Positions 35,583-46,249 of a stretch of 64,000 nt of DNA are shown piece after piece. The position numbers and the translations under genes were made by a program. The DNA is from Sandaracinus amylolyticus. Its GTDB lineage: Bacteria > Myxococcota_A > Polyangia > Polyangiales > Sandaracinaceae. Numbering within the stretch: the stretch's first letter is position 1; each line of letters opens with the position of its first letter. The DNA is taken from contig NZ_CP070225.1 in assembly GCF_021631985.1 (NCBI RefSeq), forward strand, positions 10,690,066 to 10,754,065, in the 5' to 3' direction. Under the pieces are notes generated by a model that saw only the letters and a list, made by a program, of their open reading frames with translations, was not told the origin of the DNA and ran no database searches.

Positions 35583-38500
35583 GTGCGTCGCGCCACCTCG
35601 TTCGCTCTCCTGCTCGGTTCGCTCTGGCTCGTCACTGCTCATGCGTCTGCGCAGACGACCATCCCGGGCGGCAACATCATCAACCAGACCTGGACTCCAG
35701 CGGGCAGTCCCTACCGCGTCAACGGCGACATCATCGTCCCCGCCGGATCGACGCTGACGATCCAGCCCGGCGTGGTGATCGAGGCGTCGACGAGCGACGG
35801 GCTCGGCTCGGGCAGCGACGTGAACGAGGTCGAGATCATCGTGCGCGGCTCGCTGCGCGCGGTCGGCAGCGCGGCGCAGCCGATCACGATCCGCAGCACC
35901 GGGACCGGGGCGAGCCAGTGGTGGGGCATCTCGGTCGAGAGCGGCGCGACCGAGGCGATCTTCCAGCACGTCACGATCGAGGAAGCGCAGTACGGCGTGC
36001 GCTCGGCGGTCGCGGGCAGCGGGCTCGTGCTGAGCGACGCGACGATCTCGACGTCGGCGTACGGCGTCTTCCTCGAGGCGGGAGCGCCCGAGCTGGCGCG
36101 CGTCACGGTGCACTCGTGCGCGAACACGGGCGTGCACGTCGCCTCGCTCGCAGGCGTCACGATCACGAGCTCGATCCTGCGCAGCAACGGCACGTACGGA
36201 CTCTTCGTGCAGCACAACGGGTCGACGAGCGCGGACACCGTGCTGCGCCAGAGCACGGTCTACGGCCACGGGACCGGCGTCTACCTCAGCACGAGCAGCG
36301 GCACGCGGACCCTCCGCGTGGTGGACAGCATCGTCAGCCACAACTCGACCGGCATCTATCGCAACAGCTCGGCCTCGACGTTCGACGTGTCGAACAGCGA
36401 CGTCTGGGGCAACAGCAGCGCGAACTTCGGCGGCGTCGCGACGACGGGCAGCGGGAACATCTCGGCGAACCCACTCTACGTGAGCGCGCCCGCGAACCTG
36501 CGGATCACGTCGAACTCGCCGGCGCGCTTCGCCGCGAGCGGCGGCGGTGATCTCGGCGCGCTGCCCTACACCGGCGATGCGACCTCGGGTCTCCACGGCA
36601 CGCTCTGGGCGGACACGACGCTCACCGCCGCGTTCAGCCCGTACAGCGTCGCGGGCGATCTCACGGTCGCGCCCACGGTGACGCTCACCGTCGAGCCCGG
36701 CGTGACCGTGCGCTTCGCGACGAGCGACCTGATGGGCGCCGGCGCCGACACGAACGAGACCGAGCTGCGCGTGCAGGGAGGCATCGTGGCGGTGGGCACC
36801 AGCGCGCAGCCGGTCGTCTTCGACAGCACGAGCAGCGGTGCGGGCCAGTGGTACGGCATCCGGATCACCAGCAGCGCGAGCTCGACCTTCGACTACGTCG
36901 ACGTCAGCGAGGCCCAGTACGGCCTGTACCAGGACGCATCCGCGAGCCACACGCTGCAGCACTCGACGATCCACACGTCGACGTACGGTCTCTACGTCGG
37001 CACGGGCACGCTCGTGGCGGACACCATCACCGTGCACTCGTGCGCCACGACCGGCGTGCACGTGACCGCGGCGGCGGGCGCGACGCTGACGAACACGATC
37101 CTGCGCAGCAACGGCACGTACGGGCTCTTCGTGCAGCACAACGGGTCGACGACCGCGGACACCGTGCTGCGCCAGAGCACGGTCTACGGCCACGGGACCG
37201 GCGTGTACCTCAGCACGAGCAGCGGGACGCGCTCGGTGCGCGTCGTCGACAGCATCATCAGCCACAACTCGACGGGCATCTATCGCAACAGCTCGGCCTC
37301 GACCTTCGAGGTGTCGACCAGTGACGTGTGGGGCAACAGCAGCGCGAACTTCGGTGGCGTCGCGACGACGGGCAGCGGCAACATCTCCGCGAACCCGCTC
37401 TACGTGAGCGCGCCCGGGAACCTGCGGATCACGTCGAATTCGCCGGCGCGCTTCGCCGCGAGCGGCGGCGGTGATCTCGGTGCGCTGCCGTACACCGGCG
37501 ATGCGACCTCGGGTCTGCACGGCACGCTCTGGGTGAACACCACGCTCACCGTCGCGGGCAGCCCGTACAGCGTCGCGGGCGACCTCACGGTCGCGCCCAC
37601 GGTGACGCTCACCGTCGAGCCCGGCGTGACGTTGCGCTTCGCGACGAGCGACCTGATGGGCGCCGGCGCCGACACGGACGAGACCGAGCTGCGCGTGCAG
37701 GGACGCATCGTGGCGGTGGGCACCAGCGCGCAGCCGGTCGTCTTCGACAGCACGAGCAGCGGTGCGAGCCAGTGGTACGGCATCCGGATCACGAGCAGCG
37801 CGAGCTCGACGCTCGACTACGCCGACATCAGCGAGGCGCAGTACGGCCTCTACCAGGACGCGTCGGCCACCCACACCGTGCAGCGCAGCACGATCCACAC
37901 GTCGACGTACGGGCTCTACGTCGGCACGGGCGCGCTCGTCGCGGACGCGATCACCGTCCACTCCTGTGCGATGACCGGCGTGCACGTCTCGTCGGCGGCG
38001 GGCGTGACGCTGACGAACACCGTGCTCCGTAGCAACGGCACGTATGGGCTCTTCGTGCAGCAGAACGCGTCGACCACGCTCGACTCGCTGCTGCTGAGCA
38101 GCACCGTCTACGGCCACGGGACCGGCGTGTACCTCAGCACGAGCAGTGGTGCGCGCTCGCTCCGCGTGCTGAACAGCATCGTCACCCACAACTCGACGGG
38201 CATCTATCGGAACAGCTCGAGCTCGACGTTCGAGGTGTCGAGCAGCGACGTGTGGGGCAACAGCAGCGCGAACTTCGGCGGCGTCGCGACGACGGGCAGC
38301 GGGAACATCTCGGCCAACCCGCTCTACGCCGCGGCACCGAGCGATCTGCGCCTCACGTCGTCGAGCGTGTGCGTCGACGCGGCGAGCGCGATGCTCGCGC
38401 CCGATCACGATCGCAACGGCGTCGCGCGCCCGCTCGACGGCAACGGGATCGGCGGCGCGCAGTTCGACATGGGCGCCTACGAATTCCCGTACATGGTCAT

Positions 38501-40463
38501 GTGCGGCAACGGCGTCGTGGAGACCGGCGAGGCGTGCGACAGCGGCGCGAGCAACGGTCAGTACGGCGCCTGCAACGCGAGCTGCACCGGGCTCGGTCCG
38601 CGCTGCGGCGACGCCGCGACGAACGGGCCCGAGCAGTGCGACGACGGCAATGCGAGCAACACCGACGCGTGCCTGACGTCGTGCCAGCTCGCGACGTGCG
38701 GTGACGGCCAGGTGCGCACCGGCAGCGAGCAGTGCGACGACGGCAACTCGTCGAGCACCGACGCCTGCATCATGTGCACGAACGCGCGCTGCGGGGACGG
38801 CTACGTGCGCGCCGGCACCGAGCAGTGCGACGACGGCAACGCCGGGAACACCGATGCGTGCGTCGGCGCGTGTGTCGCGGCGCGCTGCGGCGACGGCTAC
38901 GTCCGCGCGGGCGTCGAGACCTGCGACGACGGCAACACCGCCGACGGCGACGGCTGCCCGAGCACGTGCATCCTCGCGGCCGCGACGTGCGGCGACGGCA
39001 TCGTGCAGGGAAGCGAGCAGTGCGACGACGGCAACACGGTCGCGACCGACGGCTGCATCGCGTGCCAGGCCGCGCGCTGCGGTGACGGCTACGTGCGCGC
39101 GGGCGTCGAGGTGTGCGACGACGGCAACACCAGCAACGGCGACGCGTGCCTGAGCTCGTGCGTCGCGGCGCGCTGCGGCGACGGCCAGGTGCAGGCGGGC
39201 GTCGAGACCTGCGACGACGGCAACACGAGCAACACCGACGGCTGCCTCACGAGCTGCGCGGCCGCGACGTGCGGCGACGGCTACCAGCAGGCGGGCGTCG
39301 AGCAGTGCGACGACGGCAACGCGATCCAGACCGACGCGTGCGTCGGCGCGTGCGTGCTCGCGCGCTGCGGCGACGCGCTCGTGCGGAGCGGCGTCGAGCA
39401 GTGCGACGACGGCAACACGATCCAGACCGACGCGTGCCTCAACTCCTGCTTCGACGCGCGCTGCGGCGACGGATACGCGCAGAGCGGCGTCGAGGCGTGC
39501 GACGACGGCAACGCGAGCAACGACGACGGGTGCCTCAACGCGTGCGCCGCGGCGACGTGCGGTGACGGCTACACGCGCGCCGGCGTCGAGGTGTGCGACG
39601 ACGGCAACACCAGCAACACCGATGGATGCGTGGGCGCGTGTCAGCTCGCGACGTGCGGCGACGGCTTCGTGCGCACCGGCAGCGAGGACTGCGACGACGC
39701 GAACTCGAGCAGCACCGATGCCTGCGTGAGCTGCAGCGCCGCGCGCTGCGGCGACGGCTTCGTGCAGGCGGGCGTCGAGAGCTGCGACGACGGCAATCGC
39801 GTCGACACCGATGCGTGCCCGAATTCGTGCGCATCGCCCGACTGCGGCGACGGGATCGTGCAGAGCGGCGAGGCGTGCGACGACGGCAACGAGAGCAACG
39901 AGGACGCGTGCCTCGTGAGCTGTCACGCGGCGTCGTGCGGCGACGGCTACGCGCGCGCCGGCGTCGAGGACTGCGACGACGGCAACGCGATCGAGACCGA
40001 CGCGTGCCTCTCGGGATGCGAGCCGGCGCGCTGTGGCGACGGCGAGGTCTGGGCCGGCATGGAGGAGTGCGACGACGGCAACGGCAGCGACGACGACGCG
40101 TGCGTCGACGGCTGCTTCGCGGCGACGTGCGGCGACGGCTTCGTGCAGGAAGGCGTCGAGCAGTGCGACGACGGCGACGTCGAGAGCGGCGACGGCTGCA
40201 GCGCGGAGTGCACGATCGAGGGCGGCGGTGACGGCGGCGTCGACGACGACGCGGGCACCGGCGATCCCGACGCGGGCACGAGCGGCGAGGACGCGTCGAC
40301 GAACGAGATCGACGGCGGCACCGCGGAGATCGATGCGGGCACGACCCCGCCGAGCGAAGGCGGCTGCGCGTGCCGCGTCGGCGCGACGTCGACGAACGCG
40401 CCGTGGCTCGCGATGCTCGCGCTCGGGCTGGTGATCGCGCTGCGCCGGAGGCGCTCGCGCTGA
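35583..40463 (+). CDS. Giant surface protein: three beta-helix units, 18 DUF4215 repeats, MYXO-CTERM tail
   Basis: The 1626-residue product starts at GTG 35583 (GGAGG 5 bases upstream) with a signal peptide ending at [10 protein letters not shown]. Residues ~32-970 are three right-handed parallel beta-helix units of 308 residues rich in Ser, Thr and Asn ([14 protein letters not shown]). Residues ~973-1550 hold 18 Cys-rich repeats of the form [16 protein letters not shown]...TDAC..., the DUF4215 family, with four or more Cys each. An Asp/Gly/Thr linker is followed by [20 protein letters not shown] and an RRRRSR end, the MYXO-CTERM anchor. It is likely a long adhesin or stalk at the cell surface. 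The next gene follows with a short gap. Confidence 0.9.
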   Translation: MRRATSFALLLGSLWLVTAHASAQTTIPGGNIINQTWTPAGSPYRVNGDIIVPAGSTLTIQPGVVIEASTSDGLGSGSDVNEVEIIVRGSLRAVGSAAQPITIRSTGTGASQWWGISVESGATEAIFQHVTIEEAQYGVRSAVAGSGLVLSDATISTSAYGVFLEAGAPELARVTVHSCANTGVHVASLAGVTITSSILRSNGTYGLFVQHNGSTSADTVLRQSTVYGHGTGVYLSTSSGTRTLRVVDSIVSHNSTGIYRNSSASTFDVSNSDVWGNSSANFGGVATTGSGNISANPLYVSAPANLRITSNSPARFAASGGGDLGALPYTGDATSGLHGTLWADTTLTAAFSPYSVAGDLTVAPTVTLTVEPGVTVRFATSDLMGAGADTNETELRVQGGIVAVGTSAQPVVFDSTSSGAGQWYGIRITSSASSTFDYVDVSEAQYGLYQDASASHTLQHSTIHTSTYGLYVGTGTLVADTITVHSCATTGVHVTAAAGATLTNTILRSNGTYGLFVQHNGSTTADTVLRQSTVYGHGTGVYLSTSSGTRSVRVVDSIISHNSTGIYRNSSASTFEVSTSDVWGNSSANFGGVATTGSGNISANPLYVSAPGNLRITSNSPARFAASGGGDLGALPYTGDATSGLHGTLWVNTTLTVAGSPYSVAGDLTVAPTVTLTVEPGVTLRFATSDLMGAGADTDETELRVQGRIVAVGTSAQPVVFDSTSSGASQWYGIRITSSASSTLDYADISEAQYGLYQDASATHTVQRSTIHTSTYGLYVGTGALVADAITVHSCAMTGVHVSSAAGVTLTNTVLRSNGTYGLFVQQNASTTLDSLLLSSTVYGHGTGVYLSTSSGARSLRVLNSIVTHNSTGIYRNSSSSTFEVSSSDVWGNSSANFGGVATTGSGNISANPLYAAAPSDLRLTSSSVCVDAASAMLAPDHDRNGVARPLDGNGIGGAQFDMGAYEFPYMVMCGNGVVETGEACDSGASNGQYGACNASCTGLGPRCGDAATNGPEQCDDGNASNTDACLTSCQLATCGDGQVRTGSEQCDDGNSSSTDACIMCTNARCGDGYVRAGTEQCDDGNAGNTDACVGACVAARCGDGYVRAGVETCDDGNTADGDGCPSTCILAAATCGDGIVQGSEQCDDGNTVATDGCIACQAARCGDGYVRAGVEVCDDGNTSNGDACLSSCVAARCGDGQVQAGVETCDDGNTSNTDGCLTSCAAATCGDGYQQAGVEQCDDGNAIQTDACVGACVLARCGDALVRSGVEQCDDGNTIQTDACLNSCFDARCGDGYAQSGVEACDDGNASNDDGCLNACAAATCGDGYTRAGVEVCDDGNTSNTDGCVGACQLATCGDGFVRTGSEDCDDANSSSTDACVSCSAARCGDGFVQAGVESCDDGNRVDTDACPNSCASPDCGDGIVQSGEACDDGNESNEDACLVSCHAASCGDGYARAGVEDCDDGNAIETDACLSGCEPARCGDGEVWAGMEECDDGNGSDDDACVDGCFAATCGDGFVQEGVEQCDDGDVESGDGCSAECTIEGGGDGGVDDDAGTGDPDAGTSGEDASTNEIDGGTAEIDAGTTPPSEGGCACRVGATSTNAPWLAMLALGLVIALRRRRSR
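35677..38448 (+). repeat. Three tandem 924-bp coding repeats
   Basis: Unit boundaries can be set at 35677, 36601 and 37525; the period of 924 bp is 308 codons exactly. Units 2 and 3 are nearly identical along their length. Unit 1 is diverged in its first half but nearly identical to the others from about 36170 to 36600. The third unit diverges after about 38330, where the beta-helix ends. This pattern indicates recent unequal recombination or gene conversion within the gene. Confidence 0.9.
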
Positions 40464-40516
40464 GAGCGCTGCGGCTGCGCGACGGGATCGGCGCCGTCGA
40501 TCTCGCGCGCGGCCGC

Positions 40517-41275
40517 GTGCTGATGCCTGGCGCTCGAGAAGGGTTCGACCCGGCGCGCTCGGCCGTGTTCCACGTCGTCGACGCAGCGCGGCCGATCGCG
40601 GTGCTCGCGCCCACGGCGCATCGCGAGCATGCGGCCAACGCGCTGCTGCGCGAGCTGCCGGTCGTCGCCGCGATCGAGCGCGAGGCGACCGGCGCGGCCG
40701 TCGCGTCGTGGTGGTCGCGTGACCACCACGACGCGAGCGAGGACGCTGCCCGCGCGATCGCCGTGCTGAAGGCGTGCGGCGGATGGGACGAGTCGCCGGT
40801 GATGGTCATCGCGTTCACGTTCGGGCGCTGGCTCACGGTGGACGTCGCGTTCGATGGCGAGTGGCGCGCCGAGGTGCACGACCAGCACGCGCCGTGGGAG
40901 CGACTCCACGGGACGGGGCCGGTCGTGTTCGTCGACGTGGACCACATGCGCGCGTTCAACGACGCGTACGGCCACCTCGAGGGCGACCTCGCGCTCGCCC
41001 GCATTCACGCAGCGATCGCGTCGATCGCGCTCGGGCGCGGTCGTGTCGCGCGCGTCGCCGGTGAGGAGCTCGTGATTCTCCTCGCTCCTGGCGTCGACGC
41101 GCGGACGACGTGCGACGCGGTCGTGGGTGCCGTCGCCGATCTCGCGATCCCGTTCGTGCATCCCAGCGTGCGCACGAGGGGGCGGCTCGAGGTCACCGCG
41201 GTCGCGGTGCCGATCGCGACTCGTGAGCACTGCGTCGACGCCATCGCCGAATCACGCCGGCGACTTCGCGCGTGA
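40517..41275 (+). CDS. Degenerate GGDEF-domain protein
   Basis: The 252-residue protein (GTG 40517 used; ATG 40523 is two codons later, and the true start could lie further upstream in frame) has a C-terminal diguanylate-cyclase fold: VVFVDVDHMRAFNDAYGHLEGDLALARI, which keeps the metal-binding Asp and GH..GD motif, then RVAGEELVILLAP where the signature GGDEF/GGEEF reads AGEEL. The first Gly and final Phe are altered, so cyclase activity is doubtful. The N-terminal ~130 residues are an unassigned domain with SWWSRDHHDASEDAARA. It follows the giant surface-protein gene and precedes the damaged site-2 protease gene. Confidence 0.65.
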   Translation: MLMPGAREGFDPARSAVFHVVDAARPIAVLAPTAHREHAANALLRELPVVAAIEREATGAAVASWWSRDHHDASEDAARAIAVLKACGGWDESPVMVIAFTFGRWLTVDVAFDGEWRAEVHDQHAPWERLHGTGPVVFVDVDHMRAFNDAYGHLEGDLALARIHAAIASIALGRGRVARVAGEELVILLAPGVDARTTCDAVVGAVADLAIPFVHPSVRTRGRLEVTAVAVPIATREHCVDAIAESRRRLRA

Positions 41276-41309
41276 CGCGCACTGCGTGCGCTGCGATCCT
41301 CGGGCGCGC

Positions 41310-43531
41310 ATGCCAGCTTCGCTCGTGTGGATCGCTCGCATCGCGGCCTTGTTCGTGCTCTTCCGCGCCGCGATCGGGCTCGCGACCGCGCGCATCCTGC
41401 TCCACCTGCGCGCGCGTCCCGCGCGCAGCACCGTGCGCGACGGGGACGACGTGTCCGCGCCCGCGCGCGAGATCCTCGACGACCTCGCCGACTGGGCCGA
41501 GCTCGGCTTCGAGCACGTCGCGTGGGTGGAAGACGAGGCGACGTTCACGCTGCCGCCGTACGAGCCGAAGATCCGCCGCCTGCTCCATCGGCCCGGCTCG
41601 GGCGTGTGGATCTGGCTCGACGCTTCGTGGGGCGTCGGCGCGGCGCCGGTCTTCGCGACCGCGGTCTCGTTCTCCTCGAGCGGCACCCACGTCCACACGT
41701 ACGACGCCATCGGCGGGATCGACTGGCAGCGCCACCCGAACGACGATCGCGCGGTGTTGGCTCCGGGCGCGTCCCCCGGAGCACTGCTCGAGGCCCACGC
41801 GCGCGCCGCGGGCGACGACCTCGATCTCGACGACGACGTCGAGCGCTTCCTCGAGCGCTCCGACGCCGCGGCCGCCCGGATGATCGCGTACGGGCTCGAG
41901 GTGGGCGACCTCGAGCCCGACGTGGGCACGCTCGTTCGTCCGCGTCTCCCCACCGCGATGCGCGCCGCGCTCGCCGGCGCGCGTCGCGCGCGGCATGACC
42001 CGTCCGGCGATGCATCCGCGGCTCTCGGTCGACACCGAGCTCGAGGTGTGGCGCCGCATGGACGCGCCTGCGCGACGCGGGCACTCCGCGCTCGCTCGCG
42101 CTCGTCGTGCTCGCGCTCAGCGCGCTCGCGTTCGGCGCGCTCCTGCTGCTCGACTTCGATCCCACGAACGTCGCGCTGATCGCGGGCGCGGTGCTCTTCC
42201 ACGAGCTCGGTCACTGGGCCGCGATGCGCGTGCGGGGGTACCACGATGCGCGCATCTTCTTCGTGCCCTTCTTCGGCGGCGCGACCACCGGGCACAAGGA
42301 GCGCGCGTCGATCGCGGACGAGCTGAATCGTGCTGCTCGCGGGCCCCGGTGCCCGGCATCGTGCTCGGCGCGGCGCTCCTGCTGCTCGCGCCGAGCGTGG
42401 CCTCCGACGTCCTCCGGCGCGCCGGGTGGGTGCTCCTCGCGATCAACCTGCTCAACCTGTTGCCGCTCTTCCCGCTCGACGGGGGGCGCGTGGTGCATCG
42501 GCTGATCGGGCGCGCGCATCCGGGCGTCGACGCGCTCGTGCGCCTCGCCGGCATCGTGGTGCTCGGGGGCGATCGCGGTCGCGTCGGGCGAATGGTTCCT
42601 GTGGGCGGGCGTGGTGTGGCTCCTGATCGGCATGCCGCTCGCGATCCGGCTCGGGCGCGTCGAGCGCGCGCTGCGCGCCGCCGATCTCCCCGACGACGCC
42701 GATGCACGGCGACGCGCGATCGTGAGCGCGACGCGCGAGGCGTTCGCCGTCGTGTCGGTCGCGGTCCGCGTGATGCACGCGCGCATGCTCTCGACACGGC
42801 TCGACGCGCCGCCCGCGTCCATCGCGTCGCGCGTCGTGTGGGGGCTCGCGTACCTCGCGCTGCTCGCGTCGACGAGCGCGTCGGCGTTCATGCTGTTCCT
42901 CCTGCAGCCCCAACCGGGCGCGGCGTGGATCGCGTGTGGCGATCCGCTCCCGCGCCACGTCGAGACGGCGAGGAGCGTCGTGCTCACGCCGTACGGCGCG
43001 GATCGCCAGCCGCTGCCGCCATCGCCCGGCGTGATCGTCTACGAGATCGCGGGCGACGACGTGTGTGCGCCCGAGCCGTGGGGCCCGTCGCCGATCGCCG
43101 AAGAGCGCGCCGCGCGCTACGCGCGGGTGATCCGAGCCCAGGACGCGATCGAGCGTCGGATCGGTGCGTTCCCCGAGGAGGACGAGGGCGCGCTCGACGT
43201 CTGGTACGCCCGCACCGCGAGCGAGCTGCGATCACAGTTCGCCGAGGCGCCGCTCGATGCGGAGATGGTCGAGGCATACCTCGCACTGCGCGATCCGCGG
43301 GACGAGGCTGCGGACGCGGCGGCGCGCGAGCGCCTCGCTGCGCTGCTCGGGGTTCCGAGCGAGTGCCCTCGGGCTCGGTACCGCCCGCGCATCGCGTCGT
43401 ACGCCGACGAGACCGGCGTGGAGCGCTTCGACGTGGTCGTGCACCGCGACTCGCCCTCGACGACGCGTGGTGTCGTCGAATGGCTGTGCGCGCGCGGCGC
43501 GTCGGGCGTCTACGCATTCCCGCACGAGTGA
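41310..43531 (+). pseudogene. Site-2 protease (M50) gene interrupted by five +1 frameshifts
   Basis: Coding similarity moves stepwise through frames. It starts MPASLVWIARIAALFVLFRA (41310) and shifts near 41985, 42066, 42326, 42345 and 42565, each consistent with one extra base. Joined, the product would be ~740 residues: an N-terminal domain, membrane helices with zinc motif LFHELGHWAAM (~42199), AGPVPGIVLGAALLL, third-ligand motif NLLPLFPLDGGR (~42459), more helices and a ~250-residue soluble C-terminal part ending at 43531. Such proteases cut membrane-bound substrates in signalling. Two shifts lie in short G or C runs (CCCC, GGGGG), so base-calling errors are possible; otherwise it is a decayed gene. 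Confidence 0.75.
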
Positions 43532-43579
43532 TTGCGGACCGGCCCCTCGCGGCAGGCCCGGCGCGGGCGGTCTCCGCGA

Positions 43580-44188
43580 TCAGTCGGGGAGCTCGACGCG
43601 CACCGTCAGCGTCTTGCCGCGCAGGCTCGCGACGGGCTTGCGCAGACCGAGCGCGCGCACCGCCGCGACGACCTTCGCGACCAGCGCCTTCGTCGCCTTC
43701 GGCGTGCTCGCCGCTTTCTTCTTGGCGCGCAGCTCGGTCGCCGCGCGCTTGATCTCGTTGGCGCTCGACTTCGCGATCGGCGCTTCCGCGAGGGCGAGCG
43801 GAGTGTCGGCCTCGGGCGTCGCCGCCGCGTAGGTCACGAGCGCGTAGGACTTCTCCTGGCCGAGCTCGAGCGCCTTCTCGCGCGGCAGCGCCTCGACCAC
43901 CGCGACGAGGCGGAACGCCGTCGCGCGTGCAATCCCGATCTCTTCCTCGACCAGTGCCTCGAAGGTCTCGTGCCGGAGCTCGTAGAGTCGCTCGCGGAGG
44001 ATCGCGCGGAGCGCCTCGCCGATGTCGTAGAAGTCCTCGACGATGCGCGTCTTGCGGCGCTCGATCAGGGCGAGGAGGTTTCGCAGCTTCTTCTCGCGCG
44101 CCTCGGCGCCGAGCGCTTTCGCCTGGCGGGCCGCTTTCACGAAGGCGGTCGGCGCGCCTTTCTTCGGGCTCTTCTTGCGGGTCACCAC
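43580..44188 (-). CDS. Lysine-rich protein of unknown function, possible DNA-binding
   Basis: The 202-residue product begins MVTRKKSPKKGAPTAFVKAA from a GTG (44188; the next codon GTG 44185 is equally possible). Both ends are Lys/Arg-rich. The middle has helices RIVEDFYDIGEALRAILRERLYE and EEEIGIARATAFRLVAVVEALPREKALEL, which look like a helix-turn-helix with IARATAFRLV as recognition-type segment. No enzymatic motif. Its upstream region carries palindromic repeats (44217-44260), which fits a self-regulating DNA-binding protein, though that is inference. It is divergent from the vWA lipoprotein gene. Confidence 0.65.
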   Translation of the reverse strand: MVTRKKSPKKGAPTAFVKAARQAKALGAEAREKKLRNLLALIERRKTRIVEDFYDIGEALRAILRERLYELRHETFEALVEEEIGIARATAFRLVAVVEALPREKALELGQEKSYALVTYAAATPEADTPLALAEAPIAKSSANEIKRAATELRAKKKAASTPKATKALVAKVVAAVRALGLRKPVASLRGKTLTVRVELPD

Positions 44189-44216
44189 GCGCGTGAGGGT
44201 AACCCACGCGCGCAAA

Positions 44217-44260
44217 GTCGCACCGGTGAGACCCGGGAGTCGCACCGGTGTGAGTCGCAC
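44217..44260. promoter_or_regulatory. Direct repeats GTCGCACCGGTG with palindromic core
   Basis: GTCGCACCGGTG occurs at 44217-44228 and again at 44239-44250, a spacing of exactly 22 bp (about two helical turns). A third partial copy GTCGCAC is at 44254-44260. Each full copy contains the perfect palindrome CACCGGTG. The site lies in the 162-bp gap between the divergent genes at 44188 and 44351, closer to the former, as expected of an operator. Confidence 0.45.
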
Positions 44261-44350
44261 GCTGCCAACTGCGGTGGCGGCCCGGTGTGCCCGCGCTCCG
44301 GGATCTCCGGCGATCACGCGGTGGCGCGCGCCGTGCGAGAGGCGCGCGCG

Positions 44351-45502
44351 ATGCGGACACGTCTTGCGTTCGCGGTGATGAGCGTCGTGACGGCGTGCGC
44401 ACCCTCGTCCGACGTGCCCGCGCCGGGTGCATCGGCGGGTGAGTGGGTCGACGTCCAGCGCGTGCCGCCTCCGTACCGGGTCGACGTGCTCTTCGTCATC
44501 GACTCGAGCCCCTCGATGGCCGAGGAGCGTGCGGCCGTCGCCGCCGCGGTGGAGCGCTCGATGCGCGGCGCCACGAGCGGAGATCGTGACCTCGACGGGA
44601 TCCCGCACGTCGATGGCATCGACGACCTGCGCGTGGTGGTCGTCACGGCCGATCTCGGCTGCGATGGATCCCCCGGAGACGACGCTCGCCCACGCACCGA
44701 GATCGCGGCCGACGCGCCCTCGTCGTGCCCGGAGCGGCTCTCCGCGCCGCTCGAGGTGAGCGTTCCGCTCGGCGTCGGCGATCTCGAGACGCTCCCTGCC
44801 CACGCTGCGTGCCTCGCCGACGTTCCGGCCACCGGCTGCGACGAGCAGCGCCCGCTCGCCGCGGCCCGTCGCGCGCTCGAGCTCGGCGTGATCGGCCGCC
44901 CCGGCGCGCGGCTGGTCGTGGTGATCGTCACCGACGACGACGAGCGCGATCCGCCGTCGCTCGAGCTCCCCGAGGGCGCGGCGATCGTGCTGGTGTCCGG
45001 CGCTTGCGAGTCCGAAGACGGTCCGAGCGCGCGTCCGCCCGACGCGATCCTCGGCCGCATCGACGCGCTCGAGCGCGCAGGCGTCGACGTCGAGCGCGGG
45101 ACGCTCTGCGGTGATCTCGCCACCCCGATCCTCGACGCGCTCTTCCCGCGGATTGCCGATTGCCTCTGTGACCGCTGCGTGCCGCCGCACTACGAGCCGG
45201 CGCCGGGAGCGCCGCCGCGCTGCACGCTGCACGAGACGCTCGGTCCGCTCGCGTACCACGCGCGCTGCGGCGAGCTGCCGGGCCGTACCGTGATCGACGT
45301 GAACGACGACGGGATCGAGCGCTGCGCGGTGGACCTCGTCGCGGAGGAAGACGACTCGTCACCCGGGATGCGCATGGCGCGCGACCCGGAGCTCTGTGGT
45401 CCGCTCGGCTGGATCCCCACGTGGGTCCACGGCGCAGCGCCGGAGCCCGACTCGCGCCTGGATCTGCGCTGCGAGATGCCGAGCCCCGACGCCGGGCCCT
45501 GA
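44351..45502 (+). CDS. vWA-like lipoprotein
   Basis: The 383-residue product begins with a lipoprotein signal, MRTRLAFAVMSVVTAC (Cys16). YRVDVLFVIDSSPSMAEERAAV carries the MIDAS metal motif DxSxS of von Willebrand A domains; a dinucleotide of Asp-rich loops (SGDRDLDGIPHVDGIDDLRV) and VVVIVTDDDERDPPSLELP continue the fold. The C-terminal third has many Cys (CLCDRCVPPHYEPAPGAPPRC, CGELPG, CEMPSPD). Such proteins with vWA and Cys-rich parts are frequent in Myxococcota and act as surface binding proteins. The 3' end is 6 bp from the convergent gene. Confidence 0.8.
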   Translation: MRTRLAFAVMSVVTACAPSSDVPAPGASAGEWVDVQRVPPPYRVDVLFVIDSSPSMAEERAAVAAAVERSMRGATSGDRDLDGIPHVDGIDDLRVVVVTADLGCDGSPGDDARPRTEIAADAPSSCPERLSAPLEVSVPLGVGDLETLPAHAACLADVPATGCDEQRPLAAARRALELGVIGRPGARLVVVIVTDDDERDPPSLELPEGAAIVLVSGACESEDGPSARPPDAILGRIDALERAGVDVERGTLCGDLATPILDALFPRIADCLCDRCVPPHYEPAPGAPPRCTLHETLGPLAYHARCGELPGRTVIDVNDDGIERCAVDLVAEEDDSSPGMRMARDPELCGPLGWIPTWVHGAAPEPDSRLDLRCEMPSPDAGP

Positions 45503-45508
45503 AGCGCT

Positions 45509-46207
45509 TCAGTCGCGCTCGGTGCGCGGATCGACGCCACAGCGACCGCGCGTCGCGGCGCGCAGCCACCGTCGATCGGGGCCGGCGAGGGGCGCCATCA
45601 GGCGCTCGAGCGCGTGGCGTCCCACCGCGACGCGGCACAGCTGTCCCGCGGCGGCGCGTCGCTCGGTCGAGAACAGATCGAGCAGCGTCGCGGCGTCCAT
45701 CTCGGTCACGCCGCGCGCGTCGCGCTCCAGCGTCGCGAGCTGCTCGAGACGCGCGTGATCGTCGGGCAGTCGTGCGAGCTCCGCGCGCAGCGCGACCAGA
45801 TCCAGCGGGCGCGCGATGGTGCGCGGCGTCGGCGGCGGCGGGTCCATCGGGAGCGCGAGATCGACATAGGGGCGCACCTCTCGCACCACCGGCGCGACCA
45901 GGTTGCGATCGGCGCGCAGCGCGTCGCCGAGCTCGCGCGCGATGCAGCGCTGCAGGCCTCCGCGCGTCGTCCCGGTGGGCCCTTCGATCACCGTGATCTC
46001 GGGGCGGCGCGGCCGCGCGAGCTCCACCCGCACGACGGTCGTGCGCAGCTCCGCGAGCGATGCGCGCGACGCGATCGCGCACGCCTCGAGCGCGGCGCGT
46101 GATCCTTCGAGGGCGCGATCGAGCGCGAGCGGTGGCGCCTGCGCCGACGCGGGCGAGGCGGCGAAGAGGAGGAACAGCAGCGCGACCGTCCGAGCGGCCC
46201 ACGACAT
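45509..46207 (-). CDS. Secreted protein of unknown function
   Basis: The 232-residue product starts with a signal peptide (MSWAARTVALLFLLFAASPASA, then QAPPLAL). The mature part is helical, with conserved-looking Cys (EACAIAS, LQRCIAREL, GQLCRVA, RGRCGVDP) that could make two disulfides. I recognise no family. It is transcribed in the same direction as, and ends downstream of, the thioredoxin-reductase-like gene with a 42-bp gap, so it may be read through from that promoter region or have its own. Confidence 0.65.
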   Translation of the reverse strand: MSWAARTVALLFLLFAASPASAQAPPLALDRALEGSRAALEACAIASRASLAELRTTVVRVELARPRRPEITVIEGPTGTTRGGLQRCIARELGDALRADRNLVAPVVREVRPYVDLALPMDPPPPTPRTIARPLDLVALRAELARLPDDHARLEQLATLERDARGVTEMDAATLLDLFSTERRAAAGQLCRVAVGRHALERLMAPLAGPDRRWLRAATRGRCGVDPRTERD

Positions 46208-46249
46208 GCCCCGATTTGGACACGCGCGCCGGCTCGCGCAATGGGGATG

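Noticed and set aside
35514..39926. A 1470-codon minus-strand open frame opposite the giant surface protein
   Set aside because: It mirrors the tandem DNA repeats of the real gene, so its repetitive 'VAVVARLDA' style is a by-product. No ribosome site or known domain.
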